A DNA stretch of 64,000 bases from Neurospora tetraspora (GCF_033439725.1 NW_026944387.1:3596001-3660000); one strand, 5' to 3'; shown: positions 44,328 to 56,767, counted from the stretch's first letter. Notes: generated by a model not told the origin, from the letters alone. Made by a program: numbers and translations.

Positions 44328-47298
44328 TCACTCCGAGTGACTCTTGCGGTCGCTAATCGGGGGGAACTCCTCGAACCACTGGCGGCGTTCGTGCCACTCC
44401 GAGTTGGGATCGTCCTTCATCTCGTCCACGAGCCTCTGTCTTCTGTTGAAGTACGTCTTGCCGAGGGCGTTGGCGATGTTGTTGAGATTGAAAACGACGG
44501 CGAAGGTGATGAGGCAGACGAGAGAGGTGGTTATGGCAAAAGGGATGCGGGTCTTGCTGTCTTCGATGTTGGGTACGGCCCAGAGTGCCTGTTGGAGTTC
44601 AGGCATTGTGTGAGCAGGCACTCGTGATTATGGGGGGTTGGGTGAATTCGACTTCGGGACTTACTGCGCAGAATCCCAATGGGAGGTAGAAGATGCTGAT
44701 GTAGGTGAGGAGTTGGACGTTCTGGCCTAGTCGAGTTGAGGAACGGCTTTCTATGAGAGCGCTGGCGTTGAAGAGCTGTACGTGCGAGAACGCTGTCAGT
44801 ATGGGCAGCCAAAGGGACGGGAATGAAATGGACATAGACCGTCTTACCCCGTCACGAAGTGTCTGCACCACGCCAATCTTGGCTCGGAACTCCGCCTGGA
44901 TATCCTCCAAACCTTGTAGAACACGTTCACCTTTCTTCAGAAGTTTTTGGGCAATCTCAAACTTCTCTTCCCAGCCTGGGGCCTTATCCTTTGACGCCGC
45001 TTCAGTGCTCCAATCGGGGTCGATTCGGGCTTCGCAGAAGAACTTCCATTGCTTTTGCGTGTCGTCAAGACTCATGATAAACTCGTTGAGGCAGCTGATG
45101 GTCCAGAAATAAAGCCTTGATCTACTAAGCTTATCGTCGTCGAATATCAAACGTGTATAGGCTTCGGAATCCATGAAGTCTTCGTCCAGCAACCCATCGA
45201 AATACCTCTGCAAGGTTTCCCACCTACTTTCGACAATCATCAAACAATCAACGATGATATAGAGTTCCGCTAGAGAAGCATCGTCGAATGGAAGCATGCG
45301 ATAGAATGATCTATTATACTTGAAGCCCGTTGGAGTGAGTACCAACGTCGTCCAATAATTCTTCATGGACTGTGAGCAATCGGAGCTGCTTATAGTGTCG
45401 TCCCCAGTCTCGGATATCTACACAGAGTGGACGTGAGTAGGGGTGTCATCATTTCATGAAGCTCCAAAGTATGAGATTGTACATACCTCGGGAACCGTCT
45501 GTCTCTGTACCGTAAGAATCTGCGACCGGTATTAGCAGAAAGAGGGCAGGCACATAGAAACTTAGAAGACATGCCGTGACTGCACTGTGACGAAAAGCTC
45601 TCGCGTTCAAATCTTGCTTCGTGTCGTCAGATGTGCTATGTGCCCTTGAAGCAGTCGATCCTGTGTCTTGCCTTTCGTACAGCGTTCCGATCCTTCTATT
45701 CTCCTTGTTGGTAGCCATAAAACTGTGTTTCTTGCCATTCAAAAAAATATTGACGTCCGTTAGCTTCTCATAGAACGTTATATGGAAGGGTGGTCTTATC
45801 TGATAATTGCCCTCTGTGTATGGGTTTGTTACCCTGCTTCCCCCTCTTCGCTTGGATTCTAGATGCCGCTGAATCGCTTTCGCTACTAAGTCCTCGCTGA
45901 AGTCCCAGGGGGGGAGCACAAGTCTACGGGCGTTGATGTTGTAGCCACATCTTTTAAGCCCTCAAGAAGACTAATGTTGAGAGACGTGGTAGTTAATATC
46001 GGTCATCGGTGACGTAAAGCGTTAAAAGAAGCTGAATACGAACATCACTCTGTTCCATGCAGCGGTACCTCTGCTGGTTGGAAATGTATCGTTTGGACAA
46101 TCTTTTAAAGGATGCCAAAAAGGGTACAGATCTCCCTTATCTAAGCGCCGAAACGAAGTCAGCATCAGAGCATTCAGAAGGCCCAACGTTCTCAGGTACT
46201 CACTTTTGGGTTGTGTGATACCATACACATGCCCTTCAAATGACGAATAACTGGTAGCAACTATGATGTGTTTGACGTAGGAGACATAACGACTTGTATT
46301 CTCATCCGGCGAATGAAGAATTCGTGGGCTAAAGTCCCAGACCCCAAATTCCCCATGTTTCAGAAAGTCCACGAGAAAGCACGAAAGACGACGCACTTCT
46401 TCCTTCCCTTCCTTGGCCATGAATTGTTGGCGGAGGGTATTGGTGTCCGTAGATGTATCTACGGCCTCCGCTTGCAGCGACCCTTCCCTTGTTGGTTTTC
46501 TTGTCTGCCAACGTAGTCCATCCAAAATTTGTCTCCACCAGAGGTTATAGGCAAGGTCAATCCTTCCATCTTGGGGAATCATGCGTGCTACTTCGAACGG
46601 GTGGAGCTTGATGCCATTTTTTTGCCATTCGGAGCGGGCAGACTCGAGGACACTTTCATAGAATTCGGGATAGTACAAGGGTGTCGGGCAGTATGGGAAC
46701 TTGATCCGAGGGAGACTGACGCGGCCGTAACTCGGAGGTTTAAGAACGGGTTCAATGTACAGGCGCGTGAACCATTCTATTGCAGGAATGGCGGCATAAT
46801 GATAATATCCTTGGTATTCCTATGCGCCAAAGAGCACTTCGTCAATATCCGTTGGCATTCCTCGCACAAAAGAGTGTCCACTTACTTGCTACAGTAAAAT
46901 CGCACTCGCGTAAGTAAGGGACGTCATTAGGAGGGTATATCAATTGTTTTCTTACAAAATTAGGCTTCAAAGCGAACAATGATTTTTAAAGATTAGCAAA
47001 GATCATTCAGGGGCTGAAAGTGATTTTGGATTGATTACTGGATAATCGTCTGGCCGGTACTTTGACTGTTTCCTGGAGTTGAACTCGTTCTACCATGGGT
47101 CAGCAACACAAGTAAATGAAACTTTCAAGTGTACCTCCGATGATGGTCTATATAGTTTGTGTCCTGACTGATTTCCTCTCCTGTCGTACTGACCTCAGGT
47201 GGAATTTGCCAAGGGCTCTCTTCAGGCGGCGAGCGCGAGGGCTCCGCGTCTTTATTGAGCTTGCTCTCGTTGCGTCGCCCTAGGCGAAACGGCGACAT
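44328..47298 (-). CDS. CorA-like membrane protein, multi-exon
   Basis: Fungal member of the CorA Mg2+-transporter-like group: a long soluble N-terminal region, coiled coils, and two membrane helices near the C-terminus. Exons supported by frame: 46964-46893, 46819-46069, 45960-45581, 45519-45487, 45417-44848, 44775-44665 and 44588-44328; two more lie upstream (47298-47135 and 47089-47039). Total about 795 aa. The helices are LLTYISIFYLPLGFCAALW and IPFAITTSLVCLITFAVVF; the sequence between them lacks the GMN motif of true CorA channels. The acidic/aromatic region YRPDDYP precedes the core. An ATG at 47463 in the same frame could extend the start. Weak spots: the 47.1-kb junction does not close in frame, and acceptors or donors at 46.89, 45.96 and 45.58 kb are non-consensus. 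Ion transport is unproven; many such fungal proteins are uncharacterised. Confidence 0.72.
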
Positions 47299-48553
47299 GG
47301 TCGATGATGGGACGGAGCGAGGGGGATATGCTGAAGGAAGGGTATCACCTCGCGGGTTGGGCGCGCTGGTTGTTAAGTTGAGTAAGGGTGAGATGTGGAA
47401 GTCATATGTTTTTGTATCTCGACAGTCGAAGGAGCGGGGAAGCGATGATGATCTGAGCTGCATTTGATACAGTACATTTTGAGATTTGGTGCCTTACCGA
47501 CACGGAGGTCGAGCAGGCGCCCGTCAGTGAAATGGTCCTCTGGTGTTTGTGATTGGTGGGGAGAAGCTCGTTTTGACCTGGATCCGAGTCAAGTCGCCCT
47601 GGTCGCGGATGGCTGGCGCTTCGCGCTTGCCCTTTCGATGTTCTTCTGCTTGCATCATTCACGGCGCTTGCCATATCGTCATTTTACCGGCTGCAATACT
47701 CTTCCACATTAATGCTGGGCCCACTTGTTGTCGAGGATCTCATCGGAAGACGATGCATTACTCCTGATCACAGCGGAATTCGAAACCCAAAAGCTGCAGC
47801 CATTCTATTAGGAGGATTATATTCGATGCGCCACACGCCTGACTACAATCCAGCCCTGGTTTGCTTGTTAGCTTGGTACCAAAAACGCCAAAACCTTGCT
47901 GGAAATAGGAAAGCGTTCGGCTTTCTCTCAGGTGGATGCCGTAGACTGAAATCTTTCAGTTTTGAATGCTTCTTAAGGACTCCGAAGGAGACGGAGAGAG
48001 GCATAAGAGGCATCTGTGGCGTGTTGAACCCTTGCCATTGTCCCATGCCGCTTCAAACGGAGGCCAGTTTCTCTCTGAGGAGGCGAATGAGAGCTCCAGA
48101 TCTCCCCTGTTCAACCTTTGGCCGAGTAACCAAACTAACAAACAACCCAGTATTGAATTGTACATGATCATTCGACGCCTTGATAGTCTCCTCCGCTATC
48201 ACTAGAACTGTCTCCCACTTCAGCTCATATAGCCGCCGGATATTGTACGTCGTAAAATCCGGGTACAGGAGAGCGCTCACCTTCGCCGGCCCGCCTCTAC
48301 TATGTATAAGCCAACTCCGTCTGGTTGAGCTTAATCTCAGCTTGGCTACGAGATCTCGGGGCGGCGGTTCTCCTTTTGGAACATCAGCAGCAACTAAACC
48401 TGGAAGTCATTCCACCTCCCGATCCCTCCTTCTCTCCACCTTCTTCTTCTCCGCTGCCTTCTGGGAGTGCGTCACTGTGCTTTGTTCAATTCGTTACATT
48501 CAAGATGTACAAAAGAGATACATTCGATAACGATCGGATGACCAACCCCCAGA
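47299..48553. other. Spacer between CorA-like gene and AIG1-like gene A
   Basis: About 1.25 kb, containing the promoter of the CorA-like gene and the 3' flank of AIG1-like gene A. A plus frame at 47712-48167 (151 codons, ATG start) has no recognisable features and overlaps other frames. I do not call it. Confidence 0.45.
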
Positions 48554-49959
48554 TTACGTACAGATTCGAAATCCAGCACTTATAGGAGTCGGTGGACATG
48601 CCTTCATCACGCCCTCGACGCCAGCAATCAGATCTCTCCCATCAGCACCTTGACCGTGCTGCCACTGAACTCCGGAAAAGGACAACGCAAAAAGCTGCGC
48701 ACCTGCCATTATCAGAGGCGGGTTGATCACCGCAGCGCCAGCGGCCACAACTCCCACGCCTGCCAGGACTCCAAGTAGTGGGAGCACGTTCCGCTTGAGG
48801 AACAGCCTCACCCTTGCCCATGTTCCGGCTGCGGGAAATTCTGCAGTGGCAAGGCCCTTGGCGCTGTCCATCTTGGGTTCAAGCCGACTCAGTCTCTGCT
48901 CGAAGGCTGACAAACGATTGTCAATGTCGCTGATCATTTTCTTCTCTTGTTCCACTTCCTCCCAGATTCCCTGATACAACTTCTCATACTCACTCTTCTT
49001 CTGGTCAAAGAGATCTTGCTGGCTGACGCGAAGCCTCTGTTGGGAAGTCTCAGCTCTATTGAGCTCGTCCATCAAACGATTCACCTCCGCTTCACCCTCT
49101 TTGAGCTCTTCTCGTGTGAGATCGGACGCACTAAGAAGCTCAGACCTGAGGTTGTCGAGTTCCTGCTTGAGCTTCTGACATCTGTCTCCGTAATGCTTCA
49201 TTATTTCACACCCGGCTGAGGTACTGTCTAGGGGTCGCTTCTCGTCGACCAATTCGCGTTGGATCTGAAGAACTGGCGAGGAGGTGTTTCGAAAGCTCGT
49301 CTGGATAACCTCCCGAACAATAGAGCGGGCTGAGGCCTCACTTCCGAGCCATCTGTATGATTGGCTGCCGTGCTGGCGCATGGAGCCCCAGAGATTTGAA
49401 GTGTACTTCAGTTCGTTCTCCCGGTCATAGGCAGCCAGGTCATCCTTTGAACTGCGCAAGGCATCCCACTTTGTGGTTACCAGAGCAGCGCATTTCAAAG
49501 CTTGCGGACCACATAAAGCTCGAAGAATGTTGAATGTTTTCAGAGCCGAACCACTGACTCGGTTGTCGGTAATGGGTTGAAGATAGAGGATGCCTCCCAA
49601 ACGAACGTTTCTGAGGTGGAGCTGGCCAAGGAAAAAGGCAATGTCCTTCAAAATCTCCACGTCTGAGAGTTGGGTGTCGTTAAAGCCAGGAGTATCCGCC
49701 ACAAAGATTCGCTGACCATTTTCGACGCAGCTGTAGAGGTCAAGCGAAATGGTGCCTGGATTGGGCGTAATGGTCAGCACTCTGGATTGTGCGGGATCCT
49801 GTACGTGATATTAAACATACATGATGTGAGATTATGACCGACGCCAGCGTCCTCTCCGGTCAATTTCGAGACAAATTGACTTTTCCCGCTGCCCGTCATT
49901 CCCACGACGAGAATGACCACATCCGATGGACCCATAAGGTGGCTTGTTCTGCGGGGCAT
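48554..49959 (-). CDS. AIG1/GIMAP-like GTPase A, membrane-anchored
   Basis: P-loop GTPase of the AIG1-like septin/GIMAP relatives found in many fungi. Exon 1 (49959-49821) starts at ATG with MPRRTSHLMG and carries G1 GMTGSGKSQ (about residues 20-28). Exon 2 carries G3 DTPGFND and G4 TTKWDAL. A long coiled coil follows (about 230-340), then a hydrophobic stretch LLGVLAGVGVVAAGAAVINP that should anchor it in a membrane. The intron donor at 49820 (gtatgt) is clear, but no standard acceptor joins it in frame to exon 2 near 49780. So either a short exon is missed, the site is non-canonical, or the gene is damaged there. The last 45 residues may also hide an intron. It is divergent to a paralogue 0.9 kb away. 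Confidence 0.75.
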
Positions 49960-50844
49960 GTTTGTGATGATTGGATTAAATGAATTAGAATTAAGGTAAG
50001 CGAAACAGCAGAACCAGCTGCAGTGCAAGGAACGTGTGTGATGTTGGAATGGGTGGACCTGGGTTAGGTGAGGGATGATGTCTGTAACATATCAGAAAAG
50101 AGAAGCTGGGAACTGATGACTGACCGATCCAATGCTGATGTTCTGTAACCTTAACATATGAAGGGTCCGGTTGGCAACTTGAGCCGCATTGTGGGGATTT
50201 GTTGTTCTCCAGTTGGGCTCACACTCCAATGCCCTATGAACACCCATTTTTGCCGAGGGGTGCTGGGTCGGGCATCATCGAGTAACATTGTGCAAGCCGT
50301 TGTTGAGCCGCAATTGCGTGGAACAATCCTCGCCAATACGCTGTACCTGACGACTGTCGGCATGCATGCTCTGAAACCATCGGGCGGCCACCCAACTACC
50401 CTGACCCAATCAGTCGTGATGCACGAAGATAAAAACAAGGCTTGCAAGTGGTGGAAGCGTCGGATGGGATAAGCAGGCTGTGAAAGAGACCTGGAAAAGA
50501 AACTACCTTGGCATGTTGGACTATTTTGATCCAGAGCGCGATTGGGCCTCAAGCATGCGCTCGCTGCGGCTATCGCGTGATGGGCTTTTGGGTTTGAGAT
50601 TGGGAAATTGGAAGCCTAAGAGAGCCTTGCTCTGCTTGACACAAGATCCGGACAGCTTCTTTGAACGATCCAACTTCTGCCTGGGAATTGCATAATAACC
50701 CTCCGGGACGGCTCACTTGTCACAAATTCTTCATCGATAACTTTACGCCATGCGTTCATAAGGCTCTGCTCTGCTTCCTTCGTTTTCACTTGGACACCTT
50801 CCCTACTGTATACCACGTAACAGGTACCAGGCTGCCGATCCATC
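49960..50844. promoter_or_regulatory. Shared divergent promoter of the AIG1-like pair
   Basis: 885 bp between the start codons of two head-to-head paralogues. No coding frame is convincing. Co-regulation is an inference from the arrangement only; no matching operator-like repeat was recognised. Confidence 0.4.
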
Positions 50845-52189
50845 ATGTCGACCATCAGCGAGTCTCACCATGCCACGAAGTTTGAACCTCGTCCCACCGA
50901 TATCATTGTGGCAGTGATGGGAATGACTGGTTCGGGCAAAAGCACATTCATCTCCCATTGCGTAGGAGTGGATCTTGGCATTGTCGGCCACGGTCTCCAA
51001 GGATGTAAGTGCAGTCACTGAAATGAAACTCATCCTGGTTGCTTAGACTAACAGATGGCTCGTTTGTAAGACACACAAGCGGTTGGCTGCTATATGTTCC
51101 CTTATTCGGAATCTGTCAATGTGTATCTCGTCGACACGCCCGGCTTCGACGATACCAACCTCACAGACAGTGAGGTTCTCAAGGCCATCGGTGTCTGGAT
51201 GGGTGATACCTACTCCAAGAATATCAAGCTCAACGGCATTATATACCTGCACCGGATCACTGATCCTCGCATGGTAGGGTCAGCCAAGAAAAATTTGTTC
51301 ATTTTCAAAAAGCTGTGCGGGCAAAATGCTCTCAAGCACGTCACCCTGGCCACCACTATGTGGGAGGCTGTCCAGCCATCAGATGGTGAGCGCCGAGAGC
51401 GCGAACTGCTTGAAACCCAAGAATTCTGGGGATACATGCAGTCAAAGGGTGCCGATGTGGAAAGACATTACAATAACCGAGAGTCTGCCATGCGAATCCT
51501 CAGCAAGTTCTTCACAGAAGAACAAGTCGTCACAACCCTGCAAAGAGAACTTGTGGAAGGCAAAAAGGAGGTGTTGGACACGGCAGCTGGCATGGAGTTA
51601 AACAGCGAGTATCGGGTGATGGAAGAAAATTTGAAGAGGGAGTTGCAGAGAACGGTAGAGGATCTGAAGGAGGCTCAAAAGGCAAAGGACGAAGAAAGTG
51701 CAAGGGAGTTGGAGAAATATCGGAAACAGGTAGACGACAAGATTGCGCAGGTTTTGCGGGATCGAGAAGATCTGAAAGTGACACTGGCCAAGATGCTCGC
51801 CACCAGCACCTTTCCCATTGTTAGCGCGCCAGGGAGCTTCAATCATGGTGCTAGGGGACCCGGCGGCGCTGGTAACGCAGGGCGAGCAGAAGCAGGAAGG
51901 CCAGGGAACCCAGACTCGGAAGTGAGCGGATACGGCGTGGGGGGGGGCGTCGAAGAGCCCAGCAGAACCGGAACGCCAGCACCACCGTACCAGCCAAATG
52001 GGCAGCCTATCAACAGACGGTTAGTTCAATGAACAAGAGGAGACGGAGTAGCACTTTCCGTGGATGTTCGTGGCTAACTGTTGGACTAGTGATCGGTCTC
52101 CCGCGCGTCCGGTAAAAAAGCGTGAGTTGCTCAAGGCAATGTTTGGAAAAGGACCAAGATTGGTGGTACCGGGAGAAGAGAGGGCGTAG
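50845..52189 (+). CDS. AIG1/GIMAP-like GTPase B, soluble
   Basis: Paralogue of gene A. Model: exons 50845-51004, 51071-52019 and 52090-52189, 402 aa, all in frame. The last exon (after a gttagt donor and a ggctaac branch) replaces a short read-through end and adds a basic tail (PARPVKKRELLKAMFGKG). G1 is GMTGSGKST (residues 26-34), followed by GHGLQGYTQAV across intron 1. G3 is DTPGFDD (75-81). The G4 position reads TTMWEAV, where gene A has TTKWDAL, so the Lys and Asp that usually read the guanine base are both replaced. A charged coiled coil (about 185-260) follows, then a Gly/Pro-rich linker and the basic tail. No membrane segment. Fungal relatives commonly carry TTMW, so this may be a subfamily trait, not decay. 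Confidence 0.85.
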
Positions 52190-53133
52190 TAGGAGACGGA
52201 ATGTCGGTAGGTGAAGGGAAGTTGTGGCTGTTCGGGCATTTCGGCGTTGTTCCTTTGAAGTCTTGTACACTAGGGTGGGTATGTCGTGGGAGGTTTGCTG
52301 TGCTTTTTGTCGCTCGTTTGCGTTGTTCATTGAGAGCCAGAAATGATGAGGAGCGAAACATAAGTGCCCCTGGGTGATTGAAGAATAGAAGAATGAAGAG
52401 GAGAAGTGGAAGAAAGAACCCAAGTGACTGCATCGTGTTGGAAAGCGAATTGAAGAACCAGAACAGACCGTGACCCATGGCCAATGAACCCATCGTGCTA
52501 GCCAAACTCGTGAAGAACCTTATCAACGGGCAAGAACCGATCACCAAAGCTTCCATCTGGAAAACACTCCTTCCATCCAAGTTCAGACGCTCCTTCTCCG
52601 ACAGCAAGCTGTCGTCGAAAGTGGAGTTATGCCAAGCAACAAGTGACAGGACGGGGAAGCAGTCGTACCTTTTTCTCGGTCCATGATCCTTGCCGCTTGT
52701 GTCTCAATGCTCGACAAATCAGGGACTCCGGAGTGAAAACCATTGAGCGTATGTGCAGCGCAGGCAAGCGAGACGAGCCATCCATCCATCCATCAGCACT
52801 AAACGGAAGCGAGGACTGTGACAGCAATTGAAGTGCGGGGGTGAAGAAGCCTGTTGGAGGTGGAAAGGCGACAACGGAAAAGGTCTTGGTTCTGATGTGT
52901 GGTAACGGAAGAAGAGAAACGGAAACGAGGGCAGCCTCGAAATTCTGGAAGGGAGTGCCGTAACGGTAAATGCGCGCCAAGGGCACGGACTTCCATCAAG
53001 TCCAGCTGTCCCTCCGTCCGCCACAAGAGAAAGAATGGAAAAAGAGAAAATGAGGTAGATAGCAAAGGAGGTGGAGGGAAAGAGACGAGAGCCAGGATGA
53101 AAAGGAACAGTCCCGAGCGACCAGATCAAAAAT

Positions 53134-53175
53134 ACCACAAGAACCACAAGAACCACAAGAACCACAAGAACCACA
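53134..53175. repeat. 9-bp minisatellite
   Basis: ACCACAAGA is repeated about 4.6 times head to tail without change. Confidence 0.9.
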
Positions 53176-53299
53176 TACCACATATGAATACACAAACAAA
53201 CAACAATAATAACACATGCCACCTATAACCCCACAGGAACGCCGAAGGGACATAACGAAGATACCTACTGTAATCGTACATTACCTCTTTCACTCACAT

Positions 53300-53377
53300 C
53301 CCTCTTCACCTCCCTCTTCACCTCCCTCTTCACCTCTCTTTGCAGCTCTCCCTCGTCACCTCCCTCTTCACATCTCC
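53300..53377. repeat. 12-bp CT-rich tandem repeat
   Basis: CCCTCTTCACCT units are repeated four times, then degenerate over the next 30 bases. Pyrimidine-rich; lies just past the guf1 stop codon. Confidence 0.85.
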
Positions 53378-53400
53378 CAGTCCCCCGTCCCAGTCTCCGC

Positions 53401-55700
53401 TCACTTCGACAAAAACTTCTGAAAAGCCGACTGATCAATAATCACGTTACCCACAGCCCTCAACCTCTTCCTACCGGCCTTCTGCTTCTCCAACAGCTTC
53501 CTGCGCCTCGTGATATCACTAGCGTGCAGCTTAGCCAACACGTCCTTCCTGAACGGCTTGATGGTTTCGCGGGCGACGATACGTCGGCCGGCAGCGGCTT
53601 GGATGATGACCTCTGTTTTTTGTGTCGTTAGCACCTCTCTCCCTTGAGAGAACTCCAAAAATTCGAGCGAAGCGAGGAAAGAAAGAAAAAAAAAAAGAAA
53701 ACGCAGAAGGGAAAAGGGGAAAAGAACATACCAAACATCTGCCGATCCACATGCTCCTTAAACTTAATAACCCACTGCCTCCCCAACCTCTCCACCTGAC
53801 TAACATGGACAATCCTCGCCACCGCATCGACCGCCTTCTTATTGACCAGCAAATTCAGCTTGACCAGCTGCGCCTGCCTCCACCCGGCATCCTCATAATC
53901 CAGCGTCGCATACCCCTTCGTCGCGCCCTTCAGCTTGCCAAAGAGGTCATCGACCAGCGAAGCAGCGGGCAGCTCATACTTGAGAATGACCTGCGTAGCG
54001 GTGAAGAATTCTAGCGACTTTTGCACGCCGCGCGCGTTCTCGCAGATTTCTATACACCGGCCTACGTATTCCTCTGGTAACGTGACGGTGGCGTTGACAA
54101 AGGGCTCGTAAAGCGTGGCGGAGCGGATGCGGTGGTCGTCTGGGTCGGGGAACTCGGCCGGGTTGGTGACGATGACTTCTTCGCCGGTGGACCAGACGAT
54201 CTTTGTAGGGACGGCGGGCTCGGTGATGATGATGCTGGCGCCGTGTTCCTGGCGCAAGCGGTCTTGGAAGACGGAGCAGTGGAGAGAGCCCAAGAAGCCC
54301 AAGCGCCAGCCGGCGCCCAGCGCTTCGGAGTAGTCCTTTTGTAAAGTGACGGAGCGGTCGTTGAGCACGAGGTGGGAGATGGAGTCGGCCAGCCGGCCGT
54401 AGTCGTCCTGGTTGGTGGGGAAAGCGGCGACGAAGACCATGGGTTTCGGCTCCTCGAAGCCGGGGCATGGCTCGACCATGTCTTCGCACCCGACGTTGGT
54501 GAAGGTATCGCCTAGCTTGGCGTCCTGGATGCGCTTCATGCCGGGGTTGAAGAAGACGTAGCCGACTTGGCCTGCCCTCAAAACCTTCTGGGGCACGGCG
54601 TCGGGGTACTGGATGCCGACTTCGCCGACGATGTACTCGTTGCCCGTGGCGAAGGAGTAGACTTTATCGCCCTGCTTGAGCGTGCCGTCGAAGAGACGGA
54701 CGAGCAGGACGACGCCCTTGAAGGTGTCGTACCACGAGTCCACCAGGAGCATGCGCAGCGGCTTCTTGGCGTCGCCCACGGGAGCCGGCACGTTCGAGAT
54801 GACCGCGGGCAGGATCTCACCCACGCCTTGACCGGTCTTGGCGCTGACCTTGACGGCCGTGGAGGTGTCCAGCTCAAAGACGGTTTCCAGCTGTTCCAAC
54901 ACCCGCGGCACATCGGCGCTGGCCATGTCGATCTTGTTGACGACGGGCACCAGAGACAAGCCCTGCGCAAAGGCGAGGTAAAAGTTGGCGACCGTCTGCG
55001 CCTGCACACCCTGCGAGGCGTCGACCAGCAGCAGGGCGCCGCTGCACGACGAGTAGGACCGTGTTACTTCGGCGCGGAAGTCGACGTGGCCTGGGGTATC
55101 GACAAGATGGAGGAGGTAGTCGAGGCCGTCCTTGGGGTTCTTGTAGATCATGGTGCATGTCTGCGCCTTGACGGTGATGCCGCGCTCGCGCTCGACGTCG
55201 AGTTTGTCCAAGACCTGCTTGTTTCCATCGCCGGCCGTGATCGTTCCCGTGTGCTCCAACAGCCGATCGGAGAGTGTACTCTTGCCGTGGTCGATGTGGG
55301 CGACGATACAGAAGTTTCGGTAGCGCTCGAGCGGAATGGCGGCGATTCGTTTCTCGATCTCGATCGCCTTTCTCTCGAGGGGCATCTGGGAGGTAGCTGT
55401 CGTGCTGTTGTGTCTTCGCGCGGGAACGGGGGTGAAGGGCACCAGTAGTCGGGCGGTCGTCGGGAGGAGGAGGGAGCTGCTGAGCGGCCTCAGAGCTGGA
55501 GGGGGTCTGGTTCGGTCATTCTGGCGCGATTCGAGGCTAGCTAGCGAGGAGAAGCCAGCTCTACCTGGCAGTGTCCTTGGTGGTTGTTGACATGATGTCG
55601 TGATGGAGGGAAGACGACTAGGAGGCAGACGAGGCAGACGCGCGCAAGGCCTCAGACATGGCCGCATCAGAACGTCGGGACGACAGGGCGCACCACGCAT
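53401..55700 (-). CDS. guf1: Mitochondrial translation factor GUF1 (LepA/EF4)
   Basis: Ribosome-dependent GTPase of mitochondria related to bacterial LepA; it supports accurate translation under stress. Model: exons 55700-53732 and 53612-53401, 726 aa. The splice joins DRQMF to [18 protein letters not shown], restoring the LepA-specific C-terminal domain that ends [14 protein letters not shown]. Without it the frame would run into a phenylalanine-rich end. The N-terminal 110 residues are Arg/Ser/Pro-rich with few acids, a good mitochondrial presequence; a second ATG 11 codons in is an alternative start. G1 is AHIDHGKST, switch II and G3 are DTPGHVDF, and G4 is NKIDM. Slightly longer than typical (about 660-690 aa), mostly in the presequence. 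Confidence 0.95.
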
Positions 55701-56767
55701 TCAATTGGACGTCACCGGGTCATGAAAGAAAGTGGTTGAAAGGAATCGGTATGGATTGGTCGCAAAATGAATCGCGACTCGCACTTGGGAGAGAATGGAT
55801 GGCGGACGGCCTGGGATACAGTGGCCCACTGCGAATCCTCTGGACGCTGCCGCCGAGTCCCAAAATTCGTCCCGCTCCAAAAATCCCCGAGCTCTTATCT
55901 TATCGGACCCTGATGCTCGGCAGGGAGTCTGGAGCTCAAGTACAGGTACTTTGCGAGTTTCGAAGCAAGGCGCAATAAGCGGAGGCGCTGGGAAAACCAA
56001 GGTACTGGTACTTCCTTCGGCTTGACATCCGACCTCCCCAACATGAGCAGGTAGATGTAAACAAACTACCCCTTTATAGAGACAACAGCGCAACCGCGAA
56101 ACATGCTTAATACTTTATACTTTATTCACTCTGCTTCACTTCGAGAATATCTAATGCAAGAGTTCTTCAACAGCACTTTACATGGACAGTCATATCTCAC
56201 ATTCCTCCAATCACCCCCCCTGATGCTACTTTCTTCCGCCATCCGTCTGTAGTCCGCTCTCTTCTCCCTCCGCTTTCTACCTCTCACTCGTTCTAATCAT
56301 GACTACCATTGACCGACCGCACCTCATCCGCCAATTTCCAACCACTTTCCGTTACCAACGTCTTTCGAAACTTTCTTTATCCCTTTCTTGCTCTTTCTCT
56401 TTCCTCATGATTATGTATAACATTTCAAAGCAGTATAGGTATCAAGAAGAAACACAACAACAACAACAACAGCGAAAAACACATATGTCCACGGTGAGTG
56501 AAGTTTAACAGACAAGCCAACCGGGGCTTCTTCGCACATCCCACCCATCCCACGCATTCCGTTCCCATCGCCCGTCCACCCATACGAAGCTTCCACTCCC
56601 TGGCCCTTCCCTGTCCTCCCAGTTTCTCTCTCCTCCCATTGTACCACCCCGGCGTCCTTCCATCCATACATACTCCAACACCCACCCTGTTATCAAACCC
56701 ACGGATACGAGTAGAGTATATCCACACTCCCTTCCCCGCTGCTCCTCTTATGCTTGGGTCCTGCCTC
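55701..56767. other. Promoter of guf1 and 3' flank of the MIT gene
   Basis: About 1.07 kb, with a CAA microsatellite near 56.46 kb. No coding frame is supported. Confidence 0.55.

Larger units (their letters stand above)
52190..53400. other. Convergent spacer with simple repeats
   Basis: About 1.2 kb between the 3' ends of AIG1-like gene B and guf1. It contains two simple tandem repeats (53134 and 53300). Overlapping frames on both strands are low complexity and not supported as genes. Confidence 0.55.

Noticed and set aside
47712-48167. 151-codon plus frame with ATG
   Set aside because: Overlaps other frames of similar length and shows no domain, signal or repeat; it fits chance.
53134-53175. 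Possible CRISPR-like array
   Set aside because: It is a gapless 9-bp minisatellite without spacers, in a eukaryotic genome.
54567-55448. 293-codon plus frame
   Set aside because: Antisense to the guf1 GTPase domain.
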